From Deltaproteobacteria bacterium (GTDB lineage: Bacteria; Myxococcota; B64-G9), in contig JAUVAM010000014.1 of assembly GCA_030591745.1 (NCBI GenBank), forward strand, positions 1 to 15,417: a stretch of DNA of 15,417 bases, read 5' to 3'. The notes under the pieces were generated by a model. That model saw only the letters and a list, made by a program, of their open reading frames with translations. It was not told the DNA's origin and made no database searches. The position numbers were made by a program, and so were the translations under genes. Numbering within the stretch: the stretch's first letter is position 1; every line of letters starts with the position of its first letter. Shown in pieces: positions 1-6,103 of the stretch.

Positions 1-89
1 CCAAAAACCACGCCGACATGCCCTGGCCCTTGGAGCCGCCCGGCACCTGGGACGAAAAAGAACAAGCCAAGAAAAAAAAGGGCCATTAG
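1..89 (+). CDS. 3' end of an unidentified protein-coding gene
   Basis: An open frame enters from the left edge (first complete codon at 3) and stops at TAG 87-89, giving 28 residues. The tail is proline/tryptophan-containing (WPLEPPGTW) and then very lysine-rich (EKEQAKKKKGH), which resembles a soluble, nucleic-acid- or ribosome-contacting C-terminal tail, but the family cannot be recognised from so little. Other frames over this stretch are also open for a while, so the call rests on the reading-frame composition and on the intergenic look of what follows (a hairpin starts 17 nt after the stop). No function is proposed. Confidence 0.45.
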   Translation, partial: KNHADMPWPLEPPGTWDEKEQAKKKKGH

Positions 90-105
90 GTCTGGATGAT
101 GTCCG

Positions 106-136
106 GCACTGTGTCGCTTCGCGCCACAGCACAAGA
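106..136 (+). repeat. Copy A of a 31-bp dispersed hairpin element
   Basis: CTGTG-T-CGC (109-117) and GCG-C-CACAG (121-129) form a stem of eight pairs with one T/C mismatch around a TTC triloop. The 31 nt from 106 to 136 match the reverse complement of 13083-13113 at 28 of 31 positions. The core GCTTCGC (116-122) is the complement of GCGAAGC, a sequence known to form an unusually stable mini-hairpin in DNA. No T-run follows, so it is not a classical intrinsic terminator. It lies 17 nt after the stop of the upstream gene and 84 nt before the next start. A REP-like intergenic palindrome is the likeliest class. Confidence 0.7.
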
Positions 137-220
137 TGGCTCTATTGTGGAGCATGGTTCTTGCGTTCTTGACCCAAATAACGAAATCATCGCAAATCAA
201 GAGCCTCTAGGAGGACTTCT

Positions 221-2659
221 ATGACCACGACCCGTGCATTCGTCATCTCTCTCATGTTGCTGACCATGGCCCTGTCGCCAGAGGTCTTGGCCCAGAGCTT
301 CGACATGCCCCTGCCGGCCAGGTCCACGGCGGCCTGCGATGGCCCTCTGTGCGCCCTGATTAACCCAGCCGGCCTGAGCTTTGCCGACGACGGGGCCTTC
401 CTCTTCGTACACGCCGAAGGATGGAGCGTGGACGGTAGGCCGGCAAGTCGGGCGGACGCCTTGCTGGCCACCGCCTACGGCATGGGCCTCGCGCTGCAAT
501 TCGTGCAGCCGGACGTGGGGGGAGCAGATGGCTCGGCAGATTACCTTAAGCTGGACCTGGTCCTGCCCATTTTCCGACATCGCCGAATGCTCTCCGTGGC
601 CGCCGGCTTGAGCATCCTCGATCCCACCGAGACCAACGAAACGCCCTCGGTGGACGTCAAACTCAGTGCCATGTTACGCCTCTCGCGCCACCTGAGCCTG
701 GGCCTGGTGGGCCGCCAACTGGCCGCGGCGGGCATCCATGGCGTGAACGCCCATCGAAGTTTGGACATGGGCCTGGCCATTCGGCCCCTGTGGTTTGCGC
801 CCGAGCGCTTGACTCTTGCCCTCGACGCCACCCTGATGGAAGGGGGAGACGACCCGCCTCTGCGATTCACCGCCCTGGCCCGACCCTTCAATGGACTGGC
901 CTTGGTGGCGAGTGCAAACCTGGATGGAGCCTTCGGCTTGGGTCTGAGCATCGACTTTTTGCGAGCCCAAGTGGGCGGCTTCACCTGGTTTGACGATCAA
1001 GCGGACAACCAGGGCATGATACTCACCGCCGGGGCCTCCCTGGCCATGGGCCCGGGCATGGTGCTCAGGGAAGAACGCAGCGCCGAAATTCTGCTGGATG
1101 CCCACTGGAGCTCCGCGATCCAGACCTCGGCAGGCTGGCTGGGCAAAAAGAACAATTTGCTTGAAACCGTCTTGGCCATTCGCCGAGCGGGCGAAGATGA
1201 TCGAGTCGACTCACTCATCATCCGCATCGAAGACGCCAAGCTGCCTTTCCACGCGGCCCAAGAGCTGCGACAAGCGATCGCCGCCTTCCGACTCACTGGA
1301 AAAAAAGTCGCCTTTCACCTCGAGGCGGCCACCGGCAACAGCTACTACCTGGCCTGCGCGGGAGACGCCATCTACCTGAACCCAGCCGGCGCATTCCACG
1401 TGACGGGGCGTTCTTTTCAGGCCACCTTCCTGCGTGGTGCCCTGGATCTCATCGGCGTTCGAGCCGAGGCCCATCGCGTGGGCGATTACAAGTCGGCGGT
1501 CGAAAGCCTGACCCAAGATCGACCGAGCCCGGCCTACCTGGAAGTACTCAACAGCCTGGCAGATGAAACAAGCCAGGAGCTGTTCTCGGCCATCGCACAA
1601 GGCCGAGGCATCACCTTAGAGCAGGTCAAAGATCTCATCGACAGCGGGGTTCTTTTACCCCGACAGGCCCTGGAGGCGGACCTCATCGACGGCGTGGCCC
1701 ACGAGGACGAAGTGGATCTGCTGGTGGCCGATGCCTTTGGTCACCCAGCTCATCGCATCCACGATTACGCAAAGCAGCGACGAATGGATTTGAGCTGGAG
1801 CAATCACCCGACCATCGCCATCGTGCATGCCACGGGCAGCATCGCCCGACAACCCGGCCTGACTGGCGGGATGAGGGTTCGCGATCTGGTCGAGACCCTG
1901 CAGGACTTACAGCGCGACGGCTCGGTGGCCGCCGTGGTCTTGCGAGTGGACTCTCCGGGCGGCAGCATCCTGGCCTCCGAACTCATCCGACGGGAAGTGG
2001 ACACCCTGACTCAGTTCAAGCCCGTGGTGGTGAGCATGGCCTCGGTGGCTGCTTCCGGTGGTTACTACATTGCCTGCTCTGCAGACTGGATTGTGGCCAA
2101 CCCCTCTACCATCACCGGCTCCATCGGTGTCTTCAACCTGCTCTTTGACGCGAGTGATTTGATGAACCGGCTGGGTATCCACCGCGAAGTGGTCAAGCGT
2201 GGTGAGTTGGCTGACTTGTTCGGTTTCCACCGAAGCCGCAACCCGGATGAACACGCCCTCTTGCAGGAATTGGTGGACGGATACTACCAGGACTTTCTGG
2301 ATCGGGTGGCGGAAGGTCGCCAGATGACCCGGGAGCAAGTCCACGCCATCGCCCAGGGTCGGGTATGGACCGGCAAGCAAGCGAAGGAACGTGGACTGGT
2401 CGACGAGTTGGGCGGCCTGGACCGCGCCGTGCAAGTGGCAAAACAACGCGCGGCCCTGGCGGACGAAGAGGTAAGACTGCTGCACCTGCCCAAGCATAAG
2501 TTCAGTTTGCCTGGATTGCTGGGATCCTTGCTGGGTGGCCAGGCCCAAAAAAATAGCCTGCTAAACACCCTTGATGCCCACTTGGCCCGACTTGACATTC
2601 TGGTCTCATTGGCTGAAGAACCAGTCGTGGCGCTGCTTCCCTTGGTGTGGCTGGACTAA
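221..2659 (+). CDS. sppA: SppA-family (S49) signal peptide peptidase with a barrel-like N-terminal region
   Basis: The product has 812 residues. A signal peptide (hydrophobic residues 6-19, likely cleavage VLA|Q at 24/25) is followed by about 260 residues of amphipathic beta-strand pattern. That region includes INPAGL at 47-52, a motif seen near the start of FadL/PorV-like outer-membrane proteins. From about residue 290 there are two S49 peptidase halves. The general-base lysine is in GDYKSAVE (K424) and the nucleophile serine in VAASGGYY (S612), followed by NPSTITGSIGVF. In E. coli SppA the same Lys/Ser dyad is split between the two halves of one chain, and the enzyme degrades leftover signal peptides at the inner membrane. 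E. coli SppA is about 618 residues, so roughly 200 extra residues here form the N-terminal region. ATG 221 has an ideal AGGAGG at 209-214. The peptidase is secure; the barrel reading and location are inference. Confidence 0.93.
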   Translation: MTTTRAFVISLMLLTMALSPEVLAQSFDMPLPARSTAACDGPLCALINPAGLSFADDGAFLFVHAEGWSVDGRPASRADALLATAYGMGLALQFVQPDVGGADGSADYLKLDLVLPIFRHRRMLSVAAGLSILDPTETNETPSVDVKLSAMLRLSRHLSLGLVGRQLAAAGIHGVNAHRSLDMGLAIRPLWFAPERLTLALDATLMEGGDDPPLRFTALARPFNGLALVASANLDGAFGLGLSIDFLRAQVGGFTWFDDQADNQGMILTAGASLAMGPGMVLREERSAEILLDAHWSSAIQTSAGWLGKKNNLLETVLAIRRAGEDDRVDSLIIRIEDAKLPFHAAQELRQAIAAFRLTGKKVAFHLEAATGNSYYLACAGDAIYLNPAGAFHVTGRSFQATFLRGALDLIGVRAEAHRVGDYKSAVESLTQDRPSPAYLEVLNSLADETSQELFSAIAQGRGITLEQVKDLIDSGVLLPRQALEADLIDGVAHEDEVDLLVADAFGHPAHRIHDYAKQRRMDLSWSNHPTIAIVHATGSIARQPGLTGGMRVRDLVETLQDLQRDGSVAAVVLRVDSPGGSILASELIRREVDTLTQFKPVVVSMASVAASGGYYIACSADWIVANPSTITGSIGVFNLLFDASDLMNRLGIHREVVKRGELADLFGFHRSRNPDEHALLQELVDGYYQDFLDRVAEGRQMTREQVHAIAQGRVWTGKQAKERGLVDELGGLDRAVQVAKQRAALADEEVRLLHLPKHKFSLPGLLGSLLGGQAQKNSLLNTLDAHLARLDILVSLAEEPVVALLPLVWLD

Positions 2660-2707
2660 AATAGGCGTGGTTGGATTAAAATAGGTTTGGTTGGATTAAA
2701 TTAAGAG
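2648..2707 (+). repeat. Three tandem copies of a 20-bp unit spanning the sppA stop codon
   Basis: Units lie at 2648-2667, 2668-2687 and 2688-2707. The consensus is TGGTTGGATTAAAATAGG plus two variable bases. The first copy contains the last codons of sppA (W-L-D-stop) and the next two reproduce the same TGG-TTG-GAT-TAA string after the gene. The third copy has diverged at its 3' end. Because the period is 20, successive copies sit in different reading frames, so TAA is offered in all three frames. Slipped-strand duplication of the gene end is the simplest origin. Confidence 0.85.
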
Positions 2708-2766
2708 GGAGACGCGAGGGATGCGGCGGGTGGGGGGGAAACCCACAGCATCGATTCACGTCTCCC
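2707..2766 (+). other. Compound hairpin downstream of sppA (structured RNA or terminator-like element)
   Basis: By-eye pairing gives a nested stem. GGGAGACG 2707-2714 pairs with CGTCTCCC 2759-2766, GAG 2716-2718 with TTC 2755-2757 (one G-T), GATGC 2720-2724 with GCATC 2748-2752, and GTGGG 2730-2734 with CCCAC 2742-2746. The loop is GGGGAAA (2735-2741). That is 21 pairs over 60 nt. The sequence after it (ATAAAACGAG) has no T-run, so a standard intrinsic terminator is not shown. It could be a Rho-blocking or processing 3' structure for sppA, or a small RNA. Confidence 0.55.
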
Positions 2767-2797
2767 ATAAAACGAGGAGTCGAGTCACCAGCAAACA

Positions 2798-2821
2798 GGC
2801 GGGGGGGGAACCGAGTCCGCC
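2798..2821 (+). other. Second G-rich hairpin with a G8-AA-CC loop
   Basis: GGCGG (2798-2802) can pair with CCGCC (2817-2821), leaving a loop that starts with a G run and continues AACCGAGT. The G-run, A-run, CC order in the loop repeats the pattern seen at the tip of the hairpin at 2707-2766 (G7-AAA-CCC). The stem is only 5 bp. The resemblance of the two loops is the main reason to list it. Confidence 0.35.
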
Positions 2822-2929
2822 GGATCAAAGCAACTCCCCTAAACTAGTCTGTAAAGAACAAAAACAACAAAGCCTAACTAGCAGATTTCATGCCAAACCC
2901 CACTCTCTTGCGTGATCTCTCTTAATCTG

Positions 2930-2960
2930 TTGAAAAGATATATTTTTTCCATGCTACACG
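2930..2960 (+). promoter_or_regulatory. Candidate housekeeping promoter for the response regulator
   Basis: TTGAAA (2930-2935) resembles a -35 box. TGCTACACG (2952-2960) resembles an extended -10 (TG-N-TACACG). The spacer is 19 nt, slightly long. The predicted start near 2967 would give a leader of about 120 nt carrying the two hairpins described at 3006-3078. The last base of the -10 hexamer deviates from consensus, so this is only a candidate. Confidence 0.35.
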
Positions 2961-3005
2961 CGAACAACAAGGACTGGACATAAGAAAAAAAACGGGGTAA
3001 AATCA

Positions 3006-3078
3006 CCTCGCTCTTAATGGGCAATAGTCAAAAGTCCCAATAAACCGAGGCTTAGGACTAGGGCAAAAAAGACCTAAG
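3006..3078 (+). promoter_or_regulatory. Two adjacent leader hairpins, the second covering the ribosome binding site
   Basis: Hairpin 1 pairs CCTCG 3006-3010 with CGAGG 3046-3050, TTA 3014-3016 with TAA 3041-3043, and TGGG 3018-3021 with CCCA 3036-3039. Hairpin 2 begins on the very next base: CTTAGG 3051-3056 pairs with CCTAAG 3073-3078. The 3' arm of hairpin 2 shares AAG with the Shine-Dalgarno AAGGGAG (3076-3082) of the gene at 3089. Directly stacked helices with partial Shine-Dalgarno sequestration suggest translational control of the regulator. The hairpins were found by eye; no known riboswitch class was recognised. Confidence 0.45.
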
Positions 3079-3088
3079 GGAGAAGCAA

Positions 3089-4435
3089 ATGAAAGTGCTC
3101 GTCGTTGACGACGATCCCAACACCCGTTATCTCATCGAGGTTTTCTGCCGCGACGAAGATTATGAGTTGGTGCTGGCCTCCAATGGCCGGGAGGCCATAC
3201 AGATCTTCGAACAGGGCGGCATCAACATCGTGGTCAGCGACATTCGCATGCCTGAAGTGGACGGGCAGGCCGTTCTTGAAGCGGTGCAAAAAATCAACCC
3301 CGAAATTCCCGTCATCATCATGACTTCATACGGCACCATCGAGGATGCGGTGAACTTCCTTCAGTCCGGTGCTCATGACTACATCACAAAACCCCTGACC
3401 CGAGAGGTCTTCTGTCACCGTGTGCGGCGAGCCGTCGAAAAACTGCATATGACGCGGGAAATCTCGCGACTGAAGACTTCGTTGAAGGTTTATACCGACA
3501 GGGATCACGTGGTCGGCACCTCCCGATCCATGCGCAGCGTCATCGAAAAACTGCCTGCCATCGCTCAAACCGACGCCTCGGTGGTGGTGTACGGAGAGAG
3601 CGGCACGGGCAAAGAGCTGGTGGCTCGTACCATTCATTATTTTTCTCGACGGGCCAGCAAGCCTTTCGTGCCCGTCAACTGTGGCGCGCTGCCCGAAAAT
3701 CTTTTAGAAAGCGAGCTCTTCGGTTACAAGCGCGGGGCCTTCACGGATGCCCACGCGGACACGCCCGGCTTGGCGGAAGAGGCCCACACGGGCACCCTCT
3801 TTTTGGACGAAATAGGCGAAATCAGCCCCAAGGTCCAGGTCAAGCTGCTGCGATTCTTGCAAGAAAAAGAAATCAAGCCATTGGGGTCCACCAAGATCAT
3901 CCGCACCGACGTACGCATCGTCTCGGCCACAAATAAAAACCTGATCGAGGCCATCGCCGATGGCAGTTTCCGTGACGATCTGTATTACCGACTCAACATC
4001 GTCCCCATCCACATACCGCCCCTGAGGGAACGGAAGGAAGACATCCCGCTTCTGGCCAACCACTTTTTGCGCAAATTCTCCCAAGAATATGACCGCAAGG
4101 TCAAAGACATCCATCCTTTGGCACTGCAAAAGCTTGTGGGCTACAACTGGCCGGGCAATATCCGCGAACTGGAGAACAAAATCCAGCAAACCGTGGTGGT
4201 AACCAACTCGGACGTGATCATGCCCGAAGAAATTGACCTGCCTGGAGAAACCCGTACCTTCAAAGAAGAAAAACGAAAATTGGTCTCGGAATTCGAGCAG
4301 AACTACGCCTCGAAGATGCTCTCGCTCAATGGTGGTAACATCACCCGAGCGGCCAAGGCGGCCAACATGGATCGAAAAAACTTCTGGCAACTACTAAAAA
4401 AATACAAAATCCAAGCCCAAGATTACAGTGAATAG
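3089..4435 (+). CDS. NtrC-family sigma-54-dependent response regulator
   Basis: The 448-residue protein has three standard parts. The receiver (about 1-120) has acidic pocket D7-D9, phospho-acceptor D51, switch T79 and K101. The AAA+ sigma-54 activation domain (about 140-370) has Walker A GESGTGKE at 169-176, Walker B TLFLDEIGE ending at E244, a sensor-type RIVSATN and arginine-finger region FRDDLYYRL. A C-terminal Fis-type helix-turn-helix (about 405-445) contains NITRAAKAANMDRKNFWQLL. Such proteins, once phosphorylated, assemble on upstream sites and use ATP hydrolysis to open sigma-54 promoters. The sigma-54-contacting loop reads GAFTDA (216-221), not the textbook GAFTGA. AAGGGAG (3076-3082) precedes ATG by 6 nt. 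No partner histidine kinase lies in the window. A palindrome and a sigma-54 promoter follow directly, suggesting the next gene is a target. Confidence 0.96.
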   Translation: MKVLVVDDDPNTRYLIEVFCRDEDYELVLASNGREAIQIFEQGGINIVVSDIRMPEVDGQAVLEAVQKINPEIPVIIMTSYGTIEDAVNFLQSGAHDYITKPLTREVFCHRVRRAVEKLHMTREISRLKTSLKVYTDRDHVVGTSRSMRSVIEKLPAIAQTDASVVVYGESGTGKELVARTIHYFSRRASKPFVPVNCGALPENLLESELFGYKRGAFTDAHADTPGLAEEAHTGTLFLDEIGEISPKVQVKLLRFLQEKEIKPLGSTKIIRTDVRIVSATNKNLIEAIADGSFRDDLYYRLNIVPIHIPPLRERKEDIPLLANHFLRKFSQEYDRKVKDIHPLALQKLVGYNWPGNIRELENKIQQTVVVTNSDVIMPEEIDLPGETRTFKEEKRKLVSEFEQNYASKMLSLNGGNITRAAKAANMDRKNFWQLLKKYKIQAQDYSE

Positions 4436-4438
4436 CTG

Positions 4439-4460
4439 TGTGCGGTAAGCATACCGCGCA
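4439..4460. promoter_or_regulatory. Palindrome, candidate enhancer site for the response regulator
   Basis: Arms TGTGCGGTA (4439-4447) and TACCGCGCA (4452-4460) pair over 9 bp (one T-G) around AGCA. It starts 4 nt after the regulator's stop codon. Its centre is about 126 bp upstream of the predicted start of the sigma-54 promoter at 4550-4565, the usual distance for NtrC-type enhancers. As an RNA hairpin it has no following T-run, which argues against an intrinsic terminator. The dyad could still serve both roles. Confidence 0.5.
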
Positions 4461-4549
4461 GATCAAGACAATCAGCAAAATGCCCCCCCTTGAAGCCTTC
4501 GATCATCACGAAAACATGGAAAAAAACACCCCCAGAAGACCTCACCAGA

Positions 4550-4565
4550 TGGCATGAGTCTTGCG
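4550..4565 (+). promoter_or_regulatory. Sigma-54 (-24/-12) promoter upstream of the winged-helix gene
   Basis: TGGCATGAGTCTTGCG fits the sigma-54 consensus TGGCACG-N4-TTGC with a single mismatch in the -24 block. The invariant GG (4551-4552) and GC (4563-4564) are 12 bp apart, as required. Predicted transcription start is near 4576, leaving a 33-nt leader with GAGG (4600-4603) before ATG 4609. It is immediately downstream of a sigma-54 activator gene, which raises confidence. It is the only correctly spaced match I found in intergenic DNA of this window. Confidence 0.75.
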
Positions 4566-4608
4566 ACAAATTCCTTTGACATCAGGCATGAACACCAATG
4601 AGGCCAGC

Positions 4609-4851
4609 ATGGATGTGTCAACAAAGATTATTCAATACCTCAAAGAGTACCCCTACGCGCGAGACACCCGTCGGGGGGTGGCTCGTTGGTGGGTGGGCTT
4701 AACGGAAGAAACCGTGGCCGACGCGCTCGAAGATCTTTGTCAGCGGGGTGTCTTGACCCGCTCAGCCCACAACGATCAAATCCTCTACTCCCGAAACCCT
4801 CACCTGGATCCAAGCCGCCTTGAACAGGCCTTGCGTGGCGAGGCTGACTAA
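4609..4851 (+). CDS. Small winged-helix protein, candidate target of the sigma-54 regulator
   Basis: The 80-residue product predicts as helix ([16 protein letters not shown]), helix (GVARWWVG), recognition-type helix ([16 protein letters not shown]) and a short wing ([16 protein letters not shown]): a winged helix-turn-helix of the size of stand-alone wHTH domains. The YARDT..GVARWW segment resembles small uncharacterised wHTH proteins of deltaproteobacteria, but I cannot name a family. The frame is open further upstream (TTG 4561, ATG 4588). TTG 4561 lies inside the -12 element of the sigma-54 promoter and cannot be on that transcript. ATG 4609 has GAGG 5 nt upstream, so it is preferred. It may bind DNA or be a protein-interaction domain; the ligand is unknown. 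The aspartate kinase gene starts 44 nt downstream with its own promoter candidate. Confidence 0.72.
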   Translation: MDVSTKIIQYLKEYPYARDTRRGVARWWVGLTEETVADALEDLCQRGVLTRSAHNDQILYSRNPHLDPSRLEQALRGEAD

Positions 4852-4857
4852 CAGGAC

Positions 4858-4887
4858 TTGGTGCCTTTTCACTAGCTGTGCTAGATT
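4858..4887 (+). promoter_or_regulatory. Candidate promoter of the aspartate kinase gene (leaderless geometry)
   Basis: TTGGTG (4858-4863), an 18-nt spacer, and extended -10 TGC-TAGATT (4879-4887) make a plausible housekeeping promoter. Eight nt separate the -10 from ATG 4896, so transcription would begin at or next to the start codon. No Shine-Dalgarno is visible there. A short dyad, CTAGC (4872-4876) and GCTAG (4880-4884), overlaps the -10 and might be an operator. Confidence 0.45.
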
Positions 4888-4895
4888 GCCTGGCC

Positions 4896-6101
4896 ATGGC
4901 GATCCACGTGCACAAATATGGCGGCAGCTCGGTTGCCGACGAAGGCAAACTCTCGGCCGTGGCTGATCGTGTGGTTCGGGCCAAAGAAGCGGGTCACGAC
5001 CTGGTGGTTGTGGTCAGTGCCATGGGGAAAACCACGGACGAGCTTTTGGCCTTGGCCCGAAGAGTTCACCCCGACCCGCCACGCCGCGAACTGGACATGC
5101 TGACATCCGTCGGCGAGCGCATCTCCATGGCCCTTCTGAGCATGGCCATCCAGCAACGCGGCCACGACGCCATCTCTTTCACCGGCAGTCAATCCGGCAT
5201 CATCACCAACGACCGGCATTCAGACGCCCGCATCATCGAGGTGCGCCCCTTCCGCATCCAGGACGAACTTTGTCGCGGACGCATCGTGATTGTGGCTGGC
5301 TACCAAGGCATGTCCTATCGCCGGGAGATCACAACCTTGGGGAGGGGCGGCTCAGATACGACCGCGGTAGCCCTTGCCGCCGCACTCGATGCCGAATCCT
5401 GCGAAATCTATGGAGACGTGGACGGTGTATACACCGCCGACCCCAAGCTGGTCACCCAAGCCAGGCGCATCGATGCCTTAGGCTACGCCGAGATGCAGGA
5501 GCTTGCCGAATCCGGCGCCAAGGTACTCAACGCTTCGGCCGTAGAGTTTGCCAAGGATCAAGGTATCGCCCTCTTTGTCCGCCGCGCGGACGGCCAGGGG
5601 GGAGAAACCATCGTGCGCAGTCAGGTGCCTCACGGTCCAGGCCAGGTGGTGGGCATCGCCCACGAATCCGATGTGCGCATCCTGACCATCGATCACAAGC
5701 AAGGCCTGATGGACGACGCGGTGCTGGCCTTCTTGGATGAATTGGGCATCCAGGGCAAACAGCTTACCCTTCAGGCCGACAAGGCCGCCCTGGTGACCTC
5801 CCGGGAGCACCTGGAAGACACCCAAGGTTTTCGCCTCAAGCTTTCCCAGCGCTTCGGTCAGTCCGTGCAGCTCATCGACAACATGGCGGCGGTCAGCCTC
5901 ATCGGCGCGGGCATCAACCAGTCCTTCGCCAACCTGCGAAAAATGCTGAGGGTCTTGGCGGCCGAGCACATCCATCCCCAATGGCTGCACACTTCGTCTT
6001 TCCGAATCACGGCGCTTTTGGAGCAGTCCTTGCTGGAACAGGCCATCTCATCGCTGCATGAAGCATTCATCGAAAGCGATCGAACGAACCCAAGCTGCTA
6101 A
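4896..6101 (+). CDS. lysC: Aspartate kinase (aspartokinase), feedback-regulated type
   Basis: The enzyme phosphorylates L-aspartate with ATP, the first step to lysine, threonine, methionine and diaminopimelate. From ATG 4896 it has 401 residues, normal for the monofunctional class. The kinase domain (about 1-245) has KYGGSSV (K7), [16 protein letters not shown] (148-156) and [10 protein letters not shown]. Two C-terminal ACT domains follow, one starting near [17 protein letters not shown] and one near [17 protein letters not shown]2 carries HTSSFRIT where many relatives have STSEIKIS, so effector specificity may differ. The frame is open back to GTG 4878, but relatives begin at M-(A/S)-x-x-V-x-K-Y-G-G, supporting ATG 4896. 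No Shine-Dalgarno precedes it. The stop codon is 2 nt from that of the convergent polymerase gene. Confidence 0.95.
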   Translation: MAIHVHKYGGSSVADEGKLSAVADRVVRAKEAGHDLVVVVSAMGKTTDELLALARRVHPDPPRRELDMLTSVGERISMALLSMAIQQRGHDAISFTGSQSGIITNDRHSDARIIEVRPFRIQDELCRGRIVIVAGYQGMSYRREITTLGRGGSDTTAVALAAALDAESCEIYGDVDGVYTADPKLVTQARRIDALGYAEMQELAESGAKVLNASAVEFAKDQGIALFVRRADGQGGETIVRSQVPHGPGQVVGIAHESDVRILTIDHKQGLMDDAVLAFLDELGIQGKQLTLQADKAALVTSREHLEDTQGFRLKLSQRFGQSVQLIDNMAAVSLIGAGINQSFANLRKMLRVLAAEHIHPQWLHTSSFRITALLEQSLLEQAISSLHEAFIESDRTNPSC

Positions 6102-6103
6102 AA

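Larger units (their letters stand above)
2660..3088. other. 429-nt intergenic region between sppA and the response regulator
   Basis: No credible gene is present. In order it holds the tail of the 20-bp tandem repeat (to 2707), a compound hairpin (2707-2766), a shorter hairpin with a G8 run (2798-2821), and an AT-richer stretch rich in AAC/AAA (2830-2930) with no structure I can support. A promoter candidate (2930-2960) and a two-hairpin leader (3006-3078) follow. Composition changes from G-run-rich to AT-rich near 2830. An open frame at 2721-2915 lacks a properly spaced ribosome binding site and has no recognisable protein character. Confidence 0.8.

Noticed and set aside
105..117. Possible sigma-54 promoter GGCACTGTGTCGC upstream of sppA
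   Set aside because: The GG and GC are 11 bp apart instead of 12, the -12 block lacks TTGC, and the bases belong to the hairpin repeat.
169..197. TTGACC plus GCAAAT as a promoter for sppA
   Set aside because: The -35 is fair, but the -10 matches only three of six positions and there is no extended -10.
2721..2915. A 64-codon plus-strand open frame in the intergenic region
   Set aside because: GAGGG abuts the ATG with no spacing, the peptide is low-complexity and unstructured, and it overlaps the compound hairpin.
4561..4608. Upstream starts (TTG 4561, ATG 4588) for the winged-helix gene
   Set aside because: TTG 4561 lies within the -12 element of the sigma-54 promoter. ATG 4588 has no convincing Shine-Dalgarno, whereas ATG 4609 has GAGG at proper spacing.
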